DNA of 51,412 nucleotides from Oxalobacteraceae bacterium (GTDB lineage Bacteria > Pseudomonadota > Gammaproteobacteria > Burkholderiales > Burkholderiaceae_D), in assembly GCA_900299005.1 (NCBI GenBank), contig OMID01000083.1, forward strand, positions 1-51,412, given 5' to 3'. The translations under genes and the position numbers were made by a program. The notes beneath the pieces are model-generated. The model ran no database searches. It had not been told where the DNA came from and worked only from the letters and a program-made list of their open reading frames with translations. The first letter of the stretch is position 1. Each line of letters begins with the position of its first letter. This document shows, in pieces, positions 1 to 9,257 of the stretch.

Positions 1-825
1 AATAAGTTCATCAAGGACGGTTGGGAACGTCCCGAAGGTGGCGGTGGCGTTTCTCGTCTGATCGAGGAAGGCAATGTACTCGAGCGCGGTGGGGTTGGTT
101 TCTCGCATGTGATGGGTGCCAGCCTGCCTCCCTCGGCCGCTGCCAATCGTCCTGAAGTAGCAGGACGTCCCTGGGAAGCGATGGGTGTCTCACTGGTTTT
201 TCATCCACGGAACCCCTATGCACCTACCGTGCACATGAATGTGCGTTTTTTCACGACAACCGGTGAAAATAAAGATCCGGTCTGGTGGTTCGGGGGCGGC
301 ATGGATCTCACGCCCTATTACGGCTTTGCTGAGGATGCAAAACATTTCCATCAGACCTGTCGCGATGCACTGGCACCTTTCGGCAGTGAGCTACATCCGA
401 AGTTCAAGCAGTGGTGCGATGACTACTTCTATCTGAAACATCGCAAGGAAGCGCGTGGAATTGGTGGGGTGTTTTTCGATGATTTCAACGCAGCAGGCTT
501 CGAGAAAAGTTTCGCCATGACGCAAAGCGTCGGTGATCACTTCATCGACGCTTACCTGCCTATCCTGCAGCGGCGCAAGGATATCGCCTATGGCGATCGC
601 GAGCGTGATTTTCAGGCATATCGTCGAGGCCGCTACGTTGAGTTCAATCTCGTATTCGACCGCGGTACCCTGTTCGGCCTGCAATCCGGCGGGCGCACAG
701 AGTCCATCCTGATGTCCATGCCGCCCGTGGTCAAATGGCGCTATGACTGGAAGCCTGAGGCAGGCTCGCCGGAAGCAAAGCTCTACACAGACTTCCTGCC
801 GCACCGCGACTGGCTGGCGGCCTGA
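1..825 (+). CDS. hemF: Oxygen-dependent coproporphyrinogen III oxidase, 5' partial
   Basis: HemF converts coproporphyrinogen III to protoporphyrinogen IX by oxidative decarboxylation of two propionates, using O2, in the cytoplasm (heme pathway). The reading frame is open from the first base of the window, so the start lies upstream. The visible 274 residues match the family closely: an early EGGGGVSR segment, GVGFSHV, the [12 protein letters not shown] block, [36 protein letters not shown], and the C-terminal [11 protein letters not shown] and [13 protein letters not shown] motifs. E. coli HemF is about 300 residues, so roughly 25-30 N-terminal residues are missing. The nadD start follows after 10 bases, so the genes are probably co-transcribed. 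Confidence 0.97.
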   Translation, partial: NKFIKDGWERPEGGGGVSRLIEEGNVLERGGVGFSHVMGASLPPSAAANRPEVAGRPWEAMGVSLVFHPRNPYAPTVHMNVRFFTTTGENKDPVWWFGGGMDLTPYYGFAEDAKHFHQTCRDALAPFGSELHPKFKQWCDDYFYLKHRKEARGIGGVFFDDFNAAGFEKSFAMTQSVGDHFIDAYLPILQRRKDIAYGDRERDFQAYRRGRYVEFNLVFDRGTLFGLQSGGRTESILMSMPPVVKWRYDWKPEAGSPEAKLYTDFLPHRDWLAA

Positions 826-835
826 GAGTTGAACT

Positions 836-1504
836 GTGCCGATTGATCGCTGCATCCTGCTGCTGGGTGGCAGCTTCGATCCCGTGCATGTCGGCCATGT
901 CGGATTGGCGCGCTACTTTTGCACCCTGCTCCACCCGGATGAACTGCGGCTGATTCCCGCTGGCCGCCCTTGGCAGAAACCCGGCCTGGCTACGCCGTCC
1001 GAACACCGCATCGCGATGCTGGAGTTGGCGTTCGCCGACTGGATGGTGCCGGTGTACATGGATACACAAGAGATCGAGCGCGATGGCCCCAGCTACGCGG
1101 TCGACACGCTGCGCATTGTGCGCAGCACCGTAGGCGCGATGACCTCCCTCATCTGGGTGATCGGCGCAGATCAGCTGCTGAATCTGCATACCTGGCATCA
1201 GTGGCGTGACTTGTTCTCGCTGGCTAACTTGTGCATCGCTTCGCGCCCAGGCTATGGGCTCAGCCGCGACGCACTCGATAACGACGTTGCCTCAGAGATC
1301 GTTCGCCGGCAAGCCGATCCCGGTCAGCTGCGCGCCAGTGCCTCGGGACTTTGCTTTATTGCTCCCCAGCTCGCGCTCGAGGTTTCTTCGACCGCATTGC
1401 GAGCCGCCCTGACCCATGGGCAGTCGCAAATTGACCCTCGCGGGATGCTGCCCCGACGGGTGCTAGACTATATTCAACACTATCATCTTTATCAGACTGA
1501 TTAA
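836..1504 (+). CDS. nadD: Nicotinate-nucleotide adenylyltransferase
   Basis: NadD adenylates nicotinate mononucleotide with ATP to give deamido-NAD, a late step of NAD synthesis. The 222-residue protein has the nucleotidyltransferase signature GGSFDPVH-x-GH at residues 11-21, a central VIGADQLLNL segment, and the C-terminal SSTALR motif near residue 195. The start is GTG at 836; no ATG lies in frame before the first motif and the GTG leaves the usual short N-terminus. Its TAA stop overlaps the ATG of rsfS (TAATG), which points to translational coupling. Length is normal for the family. Confidence 0.95.
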   Translation: MPIDRCILLLGGSFDPVHVGHVGLARYFCTLLHPDELRLIPAGRPWQKPGLATPSEHRIAMLELAFADWMVPVYMDTQEIERDGPSYAVDTLRIVRSTVGAMTSLIWVIGADQLLNLHTWHQWRDLFSLANLCIASRPGYGLSRDALDNDVASEIVRRQADPGQLRASASGLCFIAPQLALEVSSTALRAALTHGQSQIDPRGMLPRRVLDYIQHYHLYQTD

Positions 1505-2109
1505 TGGATATCAAAACACTGCAGTCGCTCGTGGTTGACGCGCTGGAAGACGTGAAAGCGCAGGAAATCCGCGTATTCGACACGACGCACCTGACCAGCA
1601 TGTTCGATCGTATCGTGATCGCCTCCGGGACTTCCAACCGTCAGACCCGTGCGCTGGCCATGTCGGTGCGCGACAAGGTGAAATCCGCTGGCGGCGACAT
1701 CATCAACGTGGAGGGCGAAAATACGGGTGAGTGGGTGCTGGTGGACCTCGGTGACATCGTCGTTCACATCATGCAGCCCGCAATCCGCGCTTACTATCGC
1801 CTGGAGGAAATCTGGGGCGACAAGGAAGTCAAACTTGGTGCTGCGAAGCGGGCTGTGGGCACCGCACGCAAAGCAGCACAAAAAGTCGCCCGCGATGGCA
1901 GCGCCAGAGCGCCGGCGAAAAAGTCGGCGGCCACCAAGACGGCTCCCCGCAAAACCCCTGCAAAAAAGGTCGGCACAAAGACAGCGTCGAAGACTGCCCC
2001 CGGTAAGACAACAAAGCAAACCACAGCTAAAAAAACTCCCGCAAAAAAAGCGCCAGCCAAAAAAACAGCGGCCTCGACATCCGCCGCGAAGAAATCTGCA
2101 TCGCGCTGA
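1504..2109 (+). CDS. rsfS: Ribosomal silencing factor RsfS with basic low-complexity tail
   Basis: RsfS binds uL14 on the 50S subunit and blocks subunit joining when nutrients are low. Residues 1 to about 112 form the normal Oligomerization/RsfS domain: a VVDALEDVKAQEI start, an ASGTSNRQ segment, GEWVLVDLGDIVVHIM, and YYRLEEIWGD. Known family members usually end near here. This protein continues for about 89 residues made almost only of Lys, Ala, Pro, Thr and Ser, with repeated AKK and TAPxK units like a histone H1 tail. The tail is in frame with an uninterrupted core, so it belongs to the protein. Its role is unknown; binding to rRNA or DNA is a guess. The gene lies between nadD and rlmH, a common bacterial order. 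Confidence 0.93.
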   Translation: MDIKTLQSLVVDALEDVKAQEIRVFDTTHLTSMFDRIVIASGTSNRQTRALAMSVRDKVKSAGGDIINVEGENTGEWVLVDLGDIVVHIMQPAIRAYYRLEEIWGDKEVKLGAAKRAVGTARKAAQKVARDGSARAPAKKSAATKTAPRKTPAKKVGTKTASKTAPGKTTKQTTAKKTPAKKAPAKKTAASTSAAKKSASR

Positions 2110-2124
2110 CCCCGCGCTACCGCG

Positions 2125-2595
2125 ATGCAGATGATGATTGCGGCCGTCGGCCACAAGATGCCTCCTTGGATAGACGCGGGGTTTCAGGAGTATGCCAAGC
2201 GCATGCCCCCGGAGTGCCGTTTGCTGCTCAAAGAGATCAAGCCCGTCGAGCGCAGCTCCGGGCGCAGTGCAGAGAGCGTGATGGCGGAAGAACGCAAGCG
2301 TATTGAGGCCGTGCTGCCCAAGCAGCGCTTTATCGTGGCGCTGGATGAACGCGGTGCGGATCTCACCACCATGCAATTGTCGCAACAATTGACGCACTGG
2401 CAACAGCACGGCCGGGATGTTACATTCATCATCGGCGGTGCTGACGGGCTTGACGCCGAATTCAAGCAGCATGCAGATCAGCTGATGCGCCTCTCCAGTC
2501 TGACGCTACCCCATGGCATGGTGCGCGTGCTGCTCGCCGAACAGCTCTACCGCGCCTGGTCTATGACCAAGAACCACCCCTATCACCGAGCGTAG
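2125..2595 (+). CDS. rlmH: 23S rRNA (pseudouridine1915-N3)-methyltransferase
   Basis: RlmH methylates N3 of pseudouridine 1915 in helix 69 of 23S rRNA, using S-adenosylmethionine, after 70S assembly. The 156-residue protein is a small SPOUT methyltransferase: [11 protein letters not shown] at the N-terminus, [10 protein letters not shown] in the trefoil knot, and the C-terminal [18 protein letters not shown] plus NHPYHR tail that binds SAM and the ribosome. Three methionines cluster at the N-terminus (2125, 2131, 2134) and the true start could be any of them. It lies 15 bases after rsfS, its usual partner in the ribosome-related part of the cluster. Confidence 0.96.
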   Translation: MQMMIAAVGHKMPPWIDAGFQEYAKRMPPECRLLLKEIKPVERSSGRSAESVMAEERKRIEAVLPKQRFIVALDERGADLTTMQLSQQLTHWQQHGRDVTFIIGGADGLDAEFKQHADQLMRLSSLTLPHGMVRVLLAEQLYRAWSMTKNHPYHRA

Positions 2596-2650
2596 CGGCC
2601 ATTGCCGCGACGCTGAAGACGCTGAAGACTCTGACACCTGATACACCCGG

Positions 2651-3271
2651 ATGGCAATTACAGATCAAAAGATTTATCTGGCCTCGAAAAGCCCGCGACG
2701 TCGCGAACTGCTGCGCCAGATTGGCGTCGAGTTTGAATTGCTAATGCTGCGCGATGAGCCAGGACGCCATGGCGCGGTGTCGGAAGAACCGCACACCGGC
2801 GAAGCGCCGGATGCCTACGTGGCGCGCATAGCGCGCGAAAAGGCGCGAAGTGGCTGGGAGGCCGTGCAATGGCGCAAGCTGCCGGTGCGCCCCGTGCTGG
2901 CTGCCGACACGACCGTGACTATGGATGGCTACATCCTTGGCAAGCCGTCAGATTCCCAGGCAGCGTTGGAGATGCTGCGTTCGCTCTCGGGTCGCACCCA
3001 TCAGGTCTTTACTGCAGTTGCCGTAATCGCGAATGATCAGCTTAACGAGGCGCTACAGCGCTCTCAGGTCCGTTTTGCAGAGATTTCCGAGGCCACACTC
3101 AAAGCCTACTGCGCCACGCAAGAACCCTACGACAAAGCCGGCAGCTATGGGGTTCAGGGTTTGGCAGCACAATTCATTGAACACATCAGTGGCAGCTACA
3201 CGGGCATCATGGGATTGCCACTTTTCGAGACATCACGCTTGCTGAAGCGGGCGGGTATCAGGATGCTATGA
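2651..3271 (+). CDS. maf: Maf-family nucleoside triphosphate pyrophosphatase (YhdE type)
   Basis: Maf proteins hydrolyse non-canonical or excess nucleoside triphosphates to monophosphates; the YhdE branch prefers dTTP and UTP. The 206-residue protein has the substrate loop SKSPRR at residues 12-17, ADTTV near 85-89, and a C-terminal GSYGVQG followed by GSYTGIMGLPL, the form seen in YhdE rather than YceF. An insertion of about 20 residues after the first strand (around residues 35-55) is larger than in E. coli. The stop overlaps the rng start as ATGA. The maf-rng pairing is also found in E. coli and other proteobacteria. Confidence 0.93.
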   Translation: MAITDQKIYLASKSPRRRELLRQIGVEFELLMLRDEPGRHGAVSEEPHTGEAPDAYVARIAREKARSGWEAVQWRKLPVRPVLAADTTVTMDGYILGKPSDSQAALEMLRSLSGRTHQVFTAVAVIANDQLNEALQRSQVRFAEISEATLKAYCATQEPYDKAGSYGVQGLAAQFIEHISGSYTGIMGLPLFETSRLLKRAGIRML

Positions 3272-4731
3272 GCGAAGATCTACTTGTCAATATCACGCCG
3301 CAAGAGACGCGCGTTGCGCTGATCCAGCAAGGCGCCGTTCAGGAACTGCACATCGAGCGCACCGCGTCGCGAGGCCGTGCCGGCAATATCTATCTCGGCA
3401 AGGTCGCGCGCGTGCTGCCGGGCATGCAATCCGCGTTCATCGACATCGGACTTGAACGCGCTGCCTTCCTGCATGTGGCGGATATCTGGGAAGCACGCGC
3501 CCAAGGTAACCCCGGAAGTCCGCTGACACCCATTGAAAAACTGCTGTTCGACGGACAGTCGCTGCTCGTGCAGGTGGTGAAAGATCCCATAGGCACCAAG
3601 GGCGCTCGCCTCTCTACACAGATTTCAATCGCCGGCCGCATGCTGGTTTATCTGCCTCAGGACCCGCACATCGGTGTGTCGCAGCGCATCGAGGACGAGG
3701 CAGAACGCGAGCGTTTGCGTGAACGGCTGCAAAAGCTCTTGCCTACCGACGAGAAAGGCGGCTTCATTATCCGCACGATGGCCGAAGATGCCAGTGAGGC
3801 CGACCTAACGATGGACGTCGCCTATTTGCGTAAGACCTGGGACCATATCCTGCAGGAGTCCAAGCGCCACCCGGCTCCTGCACTGCTCTATCAGGATCTC
3901 AGTCTTGCCCAACGCGTTTTGCGCGATTTCGTTGGCGAGGAGACGGACAGTATACAGATCGACTCCCGAGAGAATTTTCAGAAGCTCACGGAATTCGCGG
4001 AGAGTTACACGCCCTCGGTTATCAGCAAGCTTACGCATTACACGGGTGAGCGCCCCCTGTTTGACTTGTATGGTGTTGAGGAAGAAATCGAGCGCGCGCT
4101 GGGTCGCCGTGTCGACCTGAAGTCTGGTGGCTACCTGATCATTGAGCAGACGGAAGCGATGACGACAATTGATGTCAATACCGGCAGCTACGTGACCGGT
4201 CGCAATTTCGACGATACAATCTTCAAGACCAATCTGGAAGCGGCACATGCGATCGCGCGTCAGCTCAGGCTGAGGAATCTCGGCGGGATTATCATCCTCG
4301 ACTTCATTGACATGGAAAATACCGAGCACCGCGCCGCCGTGCTTTCAGAAGTACAAAAAGCACTGGCTCGTGACCGCACCAAGACGACGATATCGGATTT
4401 TTCCGCACTGGGTCTGGTAGAAGTGACCCGCAAGCGCACCCGAGAGTCATTGGCCAATGTACTCTGCGAGCCCTGCCCCGCCTGTCAGGGCAAGGGCATC
4501 GTCAAGACGCCGCGCACCATTGCCTATGACATTTTGCGCGAGCTGCTACGCGAAGCCAAGCAATTCAACCCGCGCGAATTCCGGATTCTGGCCTCGCAGC
4601 TTGTGATTGATATGTTCCTTGAAGAGGAGTCTCAGCATCTCGCGATGCTGGGTGATTTTATTGGCAAGCCGATATCCCTGCAGGTAGAGAGCAACTATCA
4701 TCAGGAGCAGTACGACATCATTTTGATGTGA
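3268..4731 (+). CDS. rng: Ribonuclease G
   Basis: RNase G is a 5'-end-dependent endoribonuclease that matures the 5' end of 16S rRNA and cleaves some mRNAs. The 487-residue protein has the full RNase E/G catalytic layout: an S1-like domain in the first 130 residues (RGRAGNIYLGKVARVLPGMQ), a 5' sensor/RNase H-like middle, the metal-binding TTIDVNTGSYV segment near residue 300 and IILDFIDM near 345, then the Zn-link CEPCPACQGKG near residue 405. It lacks the long C-terminal scaffold of RNase E and its length matches RNase G. It overlaps maf by 4 bases (ATGA). Confidence 0.96.
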   Translation: MSEDLLVNITPQETRVALIQQGAVQELHIERTASRGRAGNIYLGKVARVLPGMQSAFIDIGLERAAFLHVADIWEARAQGNPGSPLTPIEKLLFDGQSLLVQVVKDPIGTKGARLSTQISIAGRMLVYLPQDPHIGVSQRIEDEAERERLRERLQKLLPTDEKGGFIIRTMAEDASEADLTMDVAYLRKTWDHILQESKRHPAPALLYQDLSLAQRVLRDFVGEETDSIQIDSRENFQKLTEFAESYTPSVISKLTHYTGERPLFDLYGVEEEIERALGRRVDLKSGGYLIIEQTEAMTTIDVNTGSYVTGRNFDDTIFKTNLEAAHAIARQLRLRNLGGIIILDFIDMENTEHRAAVLSEVQKALARDRTKTTISDFSALGLVEVTRKRTRESLANVLCEPCPACQGKGIVKTPRTIAYDILRELLREAKQFNPREFRILASQLVIDMFLEEESQHLAMLGDFIGKPISLQVESNYHQEQYDIILM

Positions 4732-4749
4732 TCGTTGATGAAGAGAGGC

Positions 4750-4833
4750 GTTGGATACCAGCTTTCGCTGGAATGACGATTGAGAAGCTTCCGACCTCTG
4801 GTTCCGTCATCCCGTCGAAAGCCGGGAGCCATT
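4750..4833. repeat. Inverted pair of REP-like palindromes
   Basis: Two short palindromic units lie head to head between rng and the glycosyltransferase gene. The first (4750-4778) carries CCAGC-TTTC-GCTGG followed by AATGACG; the second (4806-4833) begins CGTCATCCCG and has a GAAAG centre and CCGGG closing arm. Both fit the loose pattern CGTCATCCC-GAAAG-GGGAT in opposite directions, the same family as the tandem block at the right end of the window. They could end rng transcription as hairpins or just be interspersed repeats. Confidence 0.6.
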
Positions 4834-4854
4834 GTCCTTAAAATCCCTGATGAC

Positions 4855-5937
4855 ATGTCCGCCGAAATTATCATCACCAACATGAAGAAACGCTACACCG
4901 GCGTTTCAGGAACAATCAATGCCTTGTTGCCCGTACAAGCGAGGCACTTCAATATCGGCTTTGTCGGAGAAGATCTGCCCGGGGCACAACTGGCCAAGCA
5001 GCACTCGCCGCAGCACTTCGTCTACCTGACCGTCTGGCAGGCGATACAGCTATCGCGCTCACCGCTGCCGGACACTCGTCCACGCATCTGGCATGTGCGG
5101 CGAGACCCCGAGATGATGTTGGCGATCTTTTTGCGCGACGTGATGCGCTTTCCGATAAAGATCGTATTCACCTCGGCGGCAAAGCATAGGCATTCCTGGT
5201 TTCCGCGCTGGCTGATCAGCAAAATGGATGGCGTAGTCGCCACCACGCCGGAAGCCGCGAGCTTTGTACCCAACACGACCCGGGTTGTCTTTCATGGCGC
5301 AAGTCTCGAGCGCTTTACGCCACCGGTCAGCAAAGCTGCTGCCTGGCAGCGTACCGGACTTCCCGGCAAATACGGCATTGGTATCTTTGGCCGCATTCGC
5401 CCCACCAAGGGCACCGATATCTTTGTCGATGCGATGATCGACGTTCTGCCGCATTTCCCGGATTTCACTGCCATCATCACCGGGCAGGCGCTGGCAGAGC
5501 ATCAGGACTATCTGCGGGCCATGGAAGATAAAATCCGTGCTGCTGGCCTCTCGGACAGGATTATCTTTCTGGGTAATTTGGCAGCCGACGAGATACCGCG
5601 CTGGTACCAGAACGTGGCGATCATGGTCGCCTGCCCGCGCTACGAACCTTTCGGGATCACGCCACTGGAAGCCATGGCGAGTGGCTGCGCCGTTGTGGCA
5701 AGCCGGACCGGCGCATTCGACTATATTGTGAAGCCCGGTGAAACCGGCACCTTGGTGCCGACCGGGGATGCGCAGGCACTGGCCGAGGCTGTGCGGCCCT
5801 TGATGCAAGATCCGAGAAAAACCGAGTTGATGGGTCAGGCCGGGCGCGATCGAGTCACCGAGGAATTTTCAATCGAGAAGGAAGCGGACGGCATAGCGCG
5901 GGTCTATCATGCGGTGCTAAACGACGTAAAAATATGA
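4855..5937 (+). CDS. GT4 glycosyltransferase, LpcC-like LPS-core mannosyltransferase
   Basis: A GT-B fold family 4 transferase of 360 residues, probably moving mannose from GDP-mannose onto the LPS core. The N-terminal half resembles rhizobial LpcC: KKRYTGVSGTI, IWHVRRDPEM, LRDVMR, FTSAAKHRHSW, and WLISKMDGVVATTPEAA. The donor domain has FGRIRPTKGTDIF and the EPFGITPLEAMASGCAVVAS motif. I placed the start at ATG 4855, since an in-frame start at 4780 would run through the repeat pair and add residues the family lacks. The stop overlaps manC (ATGA), so donor synthesis and transfer appear coupled. The mannose specificity is inferred from similarity and from the neighbour. Confidence 0.82.
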   Translation: MSAEIIITNMKKRYTGVSGTINALLPVQARHFNIGFVGEDLPGAQLAKQHSPQHFVYLTVWQAIQLSRSPLPDTRPRIWHVRRDPEMMLAIFLRDVMRFPIKIVFTSAAKHRHSWFPRWLISKMDGVVATTPEAASFVPNTTRVVFHGASLERFTPPVSKAAAWQRTGLPGKYGIGIFGRIRPTKGTDIFVDAMIDVLPHFPDFTAIITGQALAEHQDYLRAMEDKIRAAGLSDRIIFLGNLAADEIPRWYQNVAIMVACPRYEPFGITPLEAMASGCAVVASRTGAFDYIVKPGETGTLVPTGDAQALAEAVRPLMQDPRKTELMGQAGRDRVTEEFSIEKEADGIARVYHAVLNDVKI

Positions 5938-7354
5938 ACATTACTCCCGTCATACTCTCTGGCGGCAGTGGCTCGCGATTATGGCCCTTGTCGCGGACCA
6001 TGCGGCCAAAACAGTTTCTCGCGGTGACTGACGAGAAGACGCTCTTTCAACTGACCTTGCAAAGACTGCATGGCATACCCGGATTGCTGCCTCCTGTGAT
6101 TGTGTCCAACCAGGAGCACCGCTTTCTCGTGGCCGAGCAGTGTCGTGAAGCCGGCGTGGCGCCTTCAGCCATCATCCTGGAACCCTTTGGTCGCAATACC
6201 GCACCGGCGATTACCGCAGCCGCGCTTCACGCACAACACGCGGGTGCTGATCCCGTGCTGCTGGTTCTGCCGTCAGACCATGTCTTTGCCAACCCTGAGG
6301 CGTTCCGGCAGAGTGTCATTCGCGCTGCTCAAGCGGCAGAACAAGGTCAGTTGGTCACTTTTGGCATCACCCCCACCCACCCAGAGACTGGCTATGGTTA
6401 CATCTGCATCCAGGAAAAACCGCTGCCGAGGGCGTCAGTAAAGTCGCTCGCTTCGTCGAAAAACCGGATATGGCCACGGCAGAACAGTATGTCGCCTCAG
6501 GTGAGTATTTCTGGAACAGCGGGATGTTCATGTTCCGAACGTCGACATATCTGGAAGAGCTGAAGCATTGGCACCCGAGCATGCTGCAGCAGTGCGAACA
6601 GGCCTTTGACAAAGCCCGCACAGATCTTGATTTCATTCGCCTCGATGACGAAGCCATGCGCAGTTGCCCATCTGATTCGGTCGATTATGCCGTGATGGAG
6701 AAAACCGACAAGGCGAGCATGGTGTCATTGGATGCTGGCTGGAGTGACGTTGGGGCCTGGGCTTCAGTATGGCAGGTGTTGCCAAAAGACGAACATGGCA
6801 ATGCGCTCAGAGGAGATGTGATTGTGGAGGGTGCCACGGATTGCTATGTTCACGCAGACCATCGGCTCGTGACCATGCTGGGCGTAAAAGATCTGGTCGT
6901 GATCGAGACCGCTGACGCGATTCTGGTGGCCGACAAACAGGCAGCGCAAGAGGTCAAGAAGCTAGTCACGCGGATCAGTAATGCACAACGAACGGAAACC
7001 GAGATACACCGAGAGGTATTCCGTCCCTGGGGATCGTATGATTCGCTTGGTAGCGGCCCCCGCTACCAAGTCAAGAGCATACGTGTCAAACCAGGTGCCA
7101 AGCTGTCGATGCAATACCATCATCATCGCGCCGAGCACTGGGTTGTTGTGTCAGGCACGGCCAAGGTGATCATTGGCGACCAATCGCGGCTAGTGTATGA
7201 AAATGAATCCGTGTTTATCCCCCAAGGCGAGCGACATATGCTCGAAAATCCCGGCAAAACCTGGCTGGAGCTGATTGAGGTGCAATCAGGCAGTTATTTG
7301 GGAGAGGACGACATTGTCAGGCTGGGGGACGTGTATGGAAGGGTGCAGTCATAA
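5934..7354 (+). pseudogene. manC: Mannose-1-phosphate guanylyltransferase / mannose-6-phosphate isomerase, frameshifted
   Basis: ManC makes GDP-mannose. Reading frame 1 (5934 to about 6420) gives the pyrophosphorylase N-terminus: GGSGSRLWPLSR, RPKQFLA, EPFGRNTAP, LLVLPSDHV and HPETGYGYI. After that it turns to nonsense and stops at 6563. A second frame resumes at about 6428 with VARFVEKPDMATAEQYV and WNSGMFMF, then runs to 7354 with the C-terminal cupin isomerase domain (FRPWGSYDSL, QYHHHRAEHWVVVSGTA). Restoring one A to the five-A run at 6415-6419 makes a single continuous protein of about 473 residues, the normal length. As written the catalytic domain is split in two. It may be a real mutation, a sequencing error, or less likely slippage. 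Confidence 0.88.
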
Positions 7355-7427
7355 TTTTCTCATGGTGTGTTGATCGAGTCTGACGAGTAACGAAAATATC
7401 GAAGACCGCTTAAAAAATTTCTATTCA

Positions 7428-8279
7428 ATGAATCATCGTCCAGATACCTTCATCCTTTTCCTGCGAAAACTTAGGGAAATATCCTCAGCAAGCGTAGCAC
7501 CCAGAATGTTTTCAAGGTTGCTGAGGTCGTTGATAAAACGCTTGGTTCGCTTTGGTCCGACGCGAGTCAATAATTTCACTTACAGCATCTATGGCGTTTG
7601 GCTGTACGACAAATGGGAAGATGCTACCTTCCGTTTTTGTGCGACCGGTGCTTACGGCTTCTTTTATTCTGACTGGCTCAGTCGTATTGAGAAGTGTACG
7701 TTTATTGATATTGGCGCCAACCTGGGGCTCTACAGCCTTCTGGCAGCGAAAAACCCTGCTGTTCACAAGATCTATGCTTTCGAACCGCAACCTGAAATCT
7801 ATAACTCACTGACCATCAATCTGGGAAAAAATCAGGCCAATCGCGTAACTGCATTCCCTCATGCCATTTCGAACACTACCGAGGAGTCCGAATTGCAAAT
7901 CAAAGAGGGCCATTCGGGTGCGGCCACCCTGCGCGATCATGTTGTTTCTGAGAAGACTTTCGTCAAAAGAATAAAAATAAGCAAGGTAGATCACTCATTT
8001 CTCGACGAAAAAATAATCATCGACTCTGAAGAAAAAATCTGCATAAAAATCGACACAGAGGGCCATGAAGAGCAAGTGCTCCGAGAGCTAATGAAAACAA
8101 AATTCTGGAGAAACGTCACTAATATTTTTTACGAGGTTGATGAGCGATATATCGATCAACAAAAAATATTACACTTACTTCAAGAACATGGATTTTCAAT
8201 CATTTATAAAAATGGAGAACAGCCTCACTATGATCTGATGCTCGAACGAAAATCGATCCAAGAAACAAGCAGCGCCTGA
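7428..8279 (+). CDS. FkbM-family SAM-dependent methyltransferase
   Basis: A 283-residue protein with the Methyltransf_21 (FkbM) fold, likely to O-methylate a sugar of a surface glycan. The SAM-binding motif I is FIDIGANLGLYSLLAA near residue 90, followed by YAFEPQPEIYNSL (acidic residue of motif II) and the family hallmark IKIDTEGHEEQVLREL near residue 205. An N-terminal basic stretch of about 45 residues has no clear match. The gene and the one after it are richer in A and T, with many AAA and AAT codons, than the flanking housekeeping genes; this suggests horizontal acquisition of glycan genes. No strong ribosome-binding site is visible before ATG 7428. Confidence 0.85.
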   Translation: MNHRPDTFILFLRKLREISSASVAPRMFSRLLRSLIKRLVRFGPTRVNNFTYSIYGVWLYDKWEDATFRFCATGAYGFFYSDWLSRIEKCTFIDIGANLGLYSLLAAKNPAVHKIYAFEPQPEIYNSLTINLGKNQANRVTAFPHAISNTTEESELQIKEGHSGAATLRDHVVSEKTFVKRIKISKVDHSFLDEKIIIDSEEKICIKIDTEGHEEQVLRELMKTKFWRNVTNIFYEVDERYIDQQKILHLLQEHGFSIIYKNGEQPHYDLMLERKSIQETSSA

Positions 8280-8280
8280 C

Positions 8281-9162
8281 ATGGCAAGCAACTTCCCAAG
8301 AGTTAGCGTCATAGTGCCAACGTATAAAAGCTGGAACACATTGTTGCAGTGTATCGAGGCGTTGGAACGGCAAAGCTATCCTTCAGAATTTTTTGAAATT
8401 ATTGTCGTCAATAACCATCCCGAGGACGCTCCCCCAGCAGGTTTGCAAAAAATATCTCTTCTAGCTGAGGCAGTACCCGGCTCTTATGCGGCCCGTAATA
8501 AAGGGCTCTCCAAGGCCACCGGTGACATCATAGCCTTCACCGATGCCGATTGCATCCCAGACAAATATTGGCTGGAAGAGGGCGTAAAGGCCATCGTGGA
8601 AAAAAAAGCGGACAGGATCGCCGGTCACATCCGAGTCACATTCCTGGGCGAACAACTATCCGCAGTTGAAGCCTACCAAAAGGCCTTGTCATTCAATCAG
8701 AGGCGACTTGCGGACAACGGGCTATCGGTAACTGCCAATTTTCTGTGCACTCGACATGCCATTGATACAGTTGGACTTTTCAATTCTGACCTGCTCTCCG
8801 GAGGAGATTGGGATTGGAATCGTCGGGCAAACAGGGCAGGGCTGAATTTATTTTATTCAGAAACGGCGATAGTCGATCATCCAGCGCGCTCTACTTGGGC
8901 CGATTTGTTAAAAAAATCAAGGCGCGTCAATAGCAGTAACGTCAAGAATACGTCATTGCTGATATCTGTTCCGAAAATCGTGATTCATTTCGCGAAGGGT
9001 TTCGTCCCGCCGATTAAAAGAGGAATAGAAATTTTCGGAAATACCGATCTGACTGCAGAGGAAAAAATCAAATCCTGGGCGGTGTGTTATCTACTCAAAA
9101 TCTATGGCCACACGGTCAGATTTCTGACGTTCTTCGGATTCATCAAACCATCGAGAGCCTGA
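8281..9162 (+). CDS. Family 2 glycosyltransferase
   Basis: A 293-residue inverting GT-A transferase. It opens with VSVIVPTYKSWNTLLQCIEAL, has the nucleotide-binding IIVVNNHPED, AARNKGLSKATGDIIAFTDADCIPD with the DxD motif, and a downstream GGDWDWNRRANRAG segment that would supply the catalytic base. The C-terminal 70 residues hold hydrophobic stretches (around residues 225-245 and 265-290) that may bind the membrane. It starts one base after the FkbM stop, so the two are co-transcribed. Sugar specificity cannot be read from sequence. Base composition is A/T-rich like its upstream neighbour. Confidence 0.86.
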   Translation: MASNFPRVSVIVPTYKSWNTLLQCIEALERQSYPSEFFEIIVVNNHPEDAPPAGLQKISLLAEAVPGSYAARNKGLSKATGDIIAFTDADCIPDKYWLEEGVKAIVEKKADRIAGHIRVTFLGEQLSAVEAYQKALSFNQRRLADNGLSVTANFLCTRHAIDTVGLFNSDLLSGGDWDWNRRANRAGLNLFYSETAIVDHPARSTWADLLKKSRRVNSSNVKNTSLLISVPKIVIHFAKGFVPPIKRGIEIFGNTDLTAEEKIKSWAVCYLLKIYGHTVRFLTFFGFIKPSRA

Positions 9163-9196
9163 CATCAAGGCCAGATACTACTCACACCGCGACAGT

Positions 9197-9213
9197 CGGA
9201 TAACAGTTATCCG
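9197..9213. terminator. Small hairpin between convergent glycan genes
   Basis: A perfect 7-bp inverted repeat CGGATAA-CAG-TTATCCG lies in the 95-base gap between two converging glycosyltransferase genes. It could act as a bidirectional transcription stop, but no T-run follows on either strand, so the call is weak. Confidence 0.35.
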
Positions 9214-9257
9214 TCGTCCTCACCTTTGATCTAATTCATCGCACAAGCTCCTGGCGA

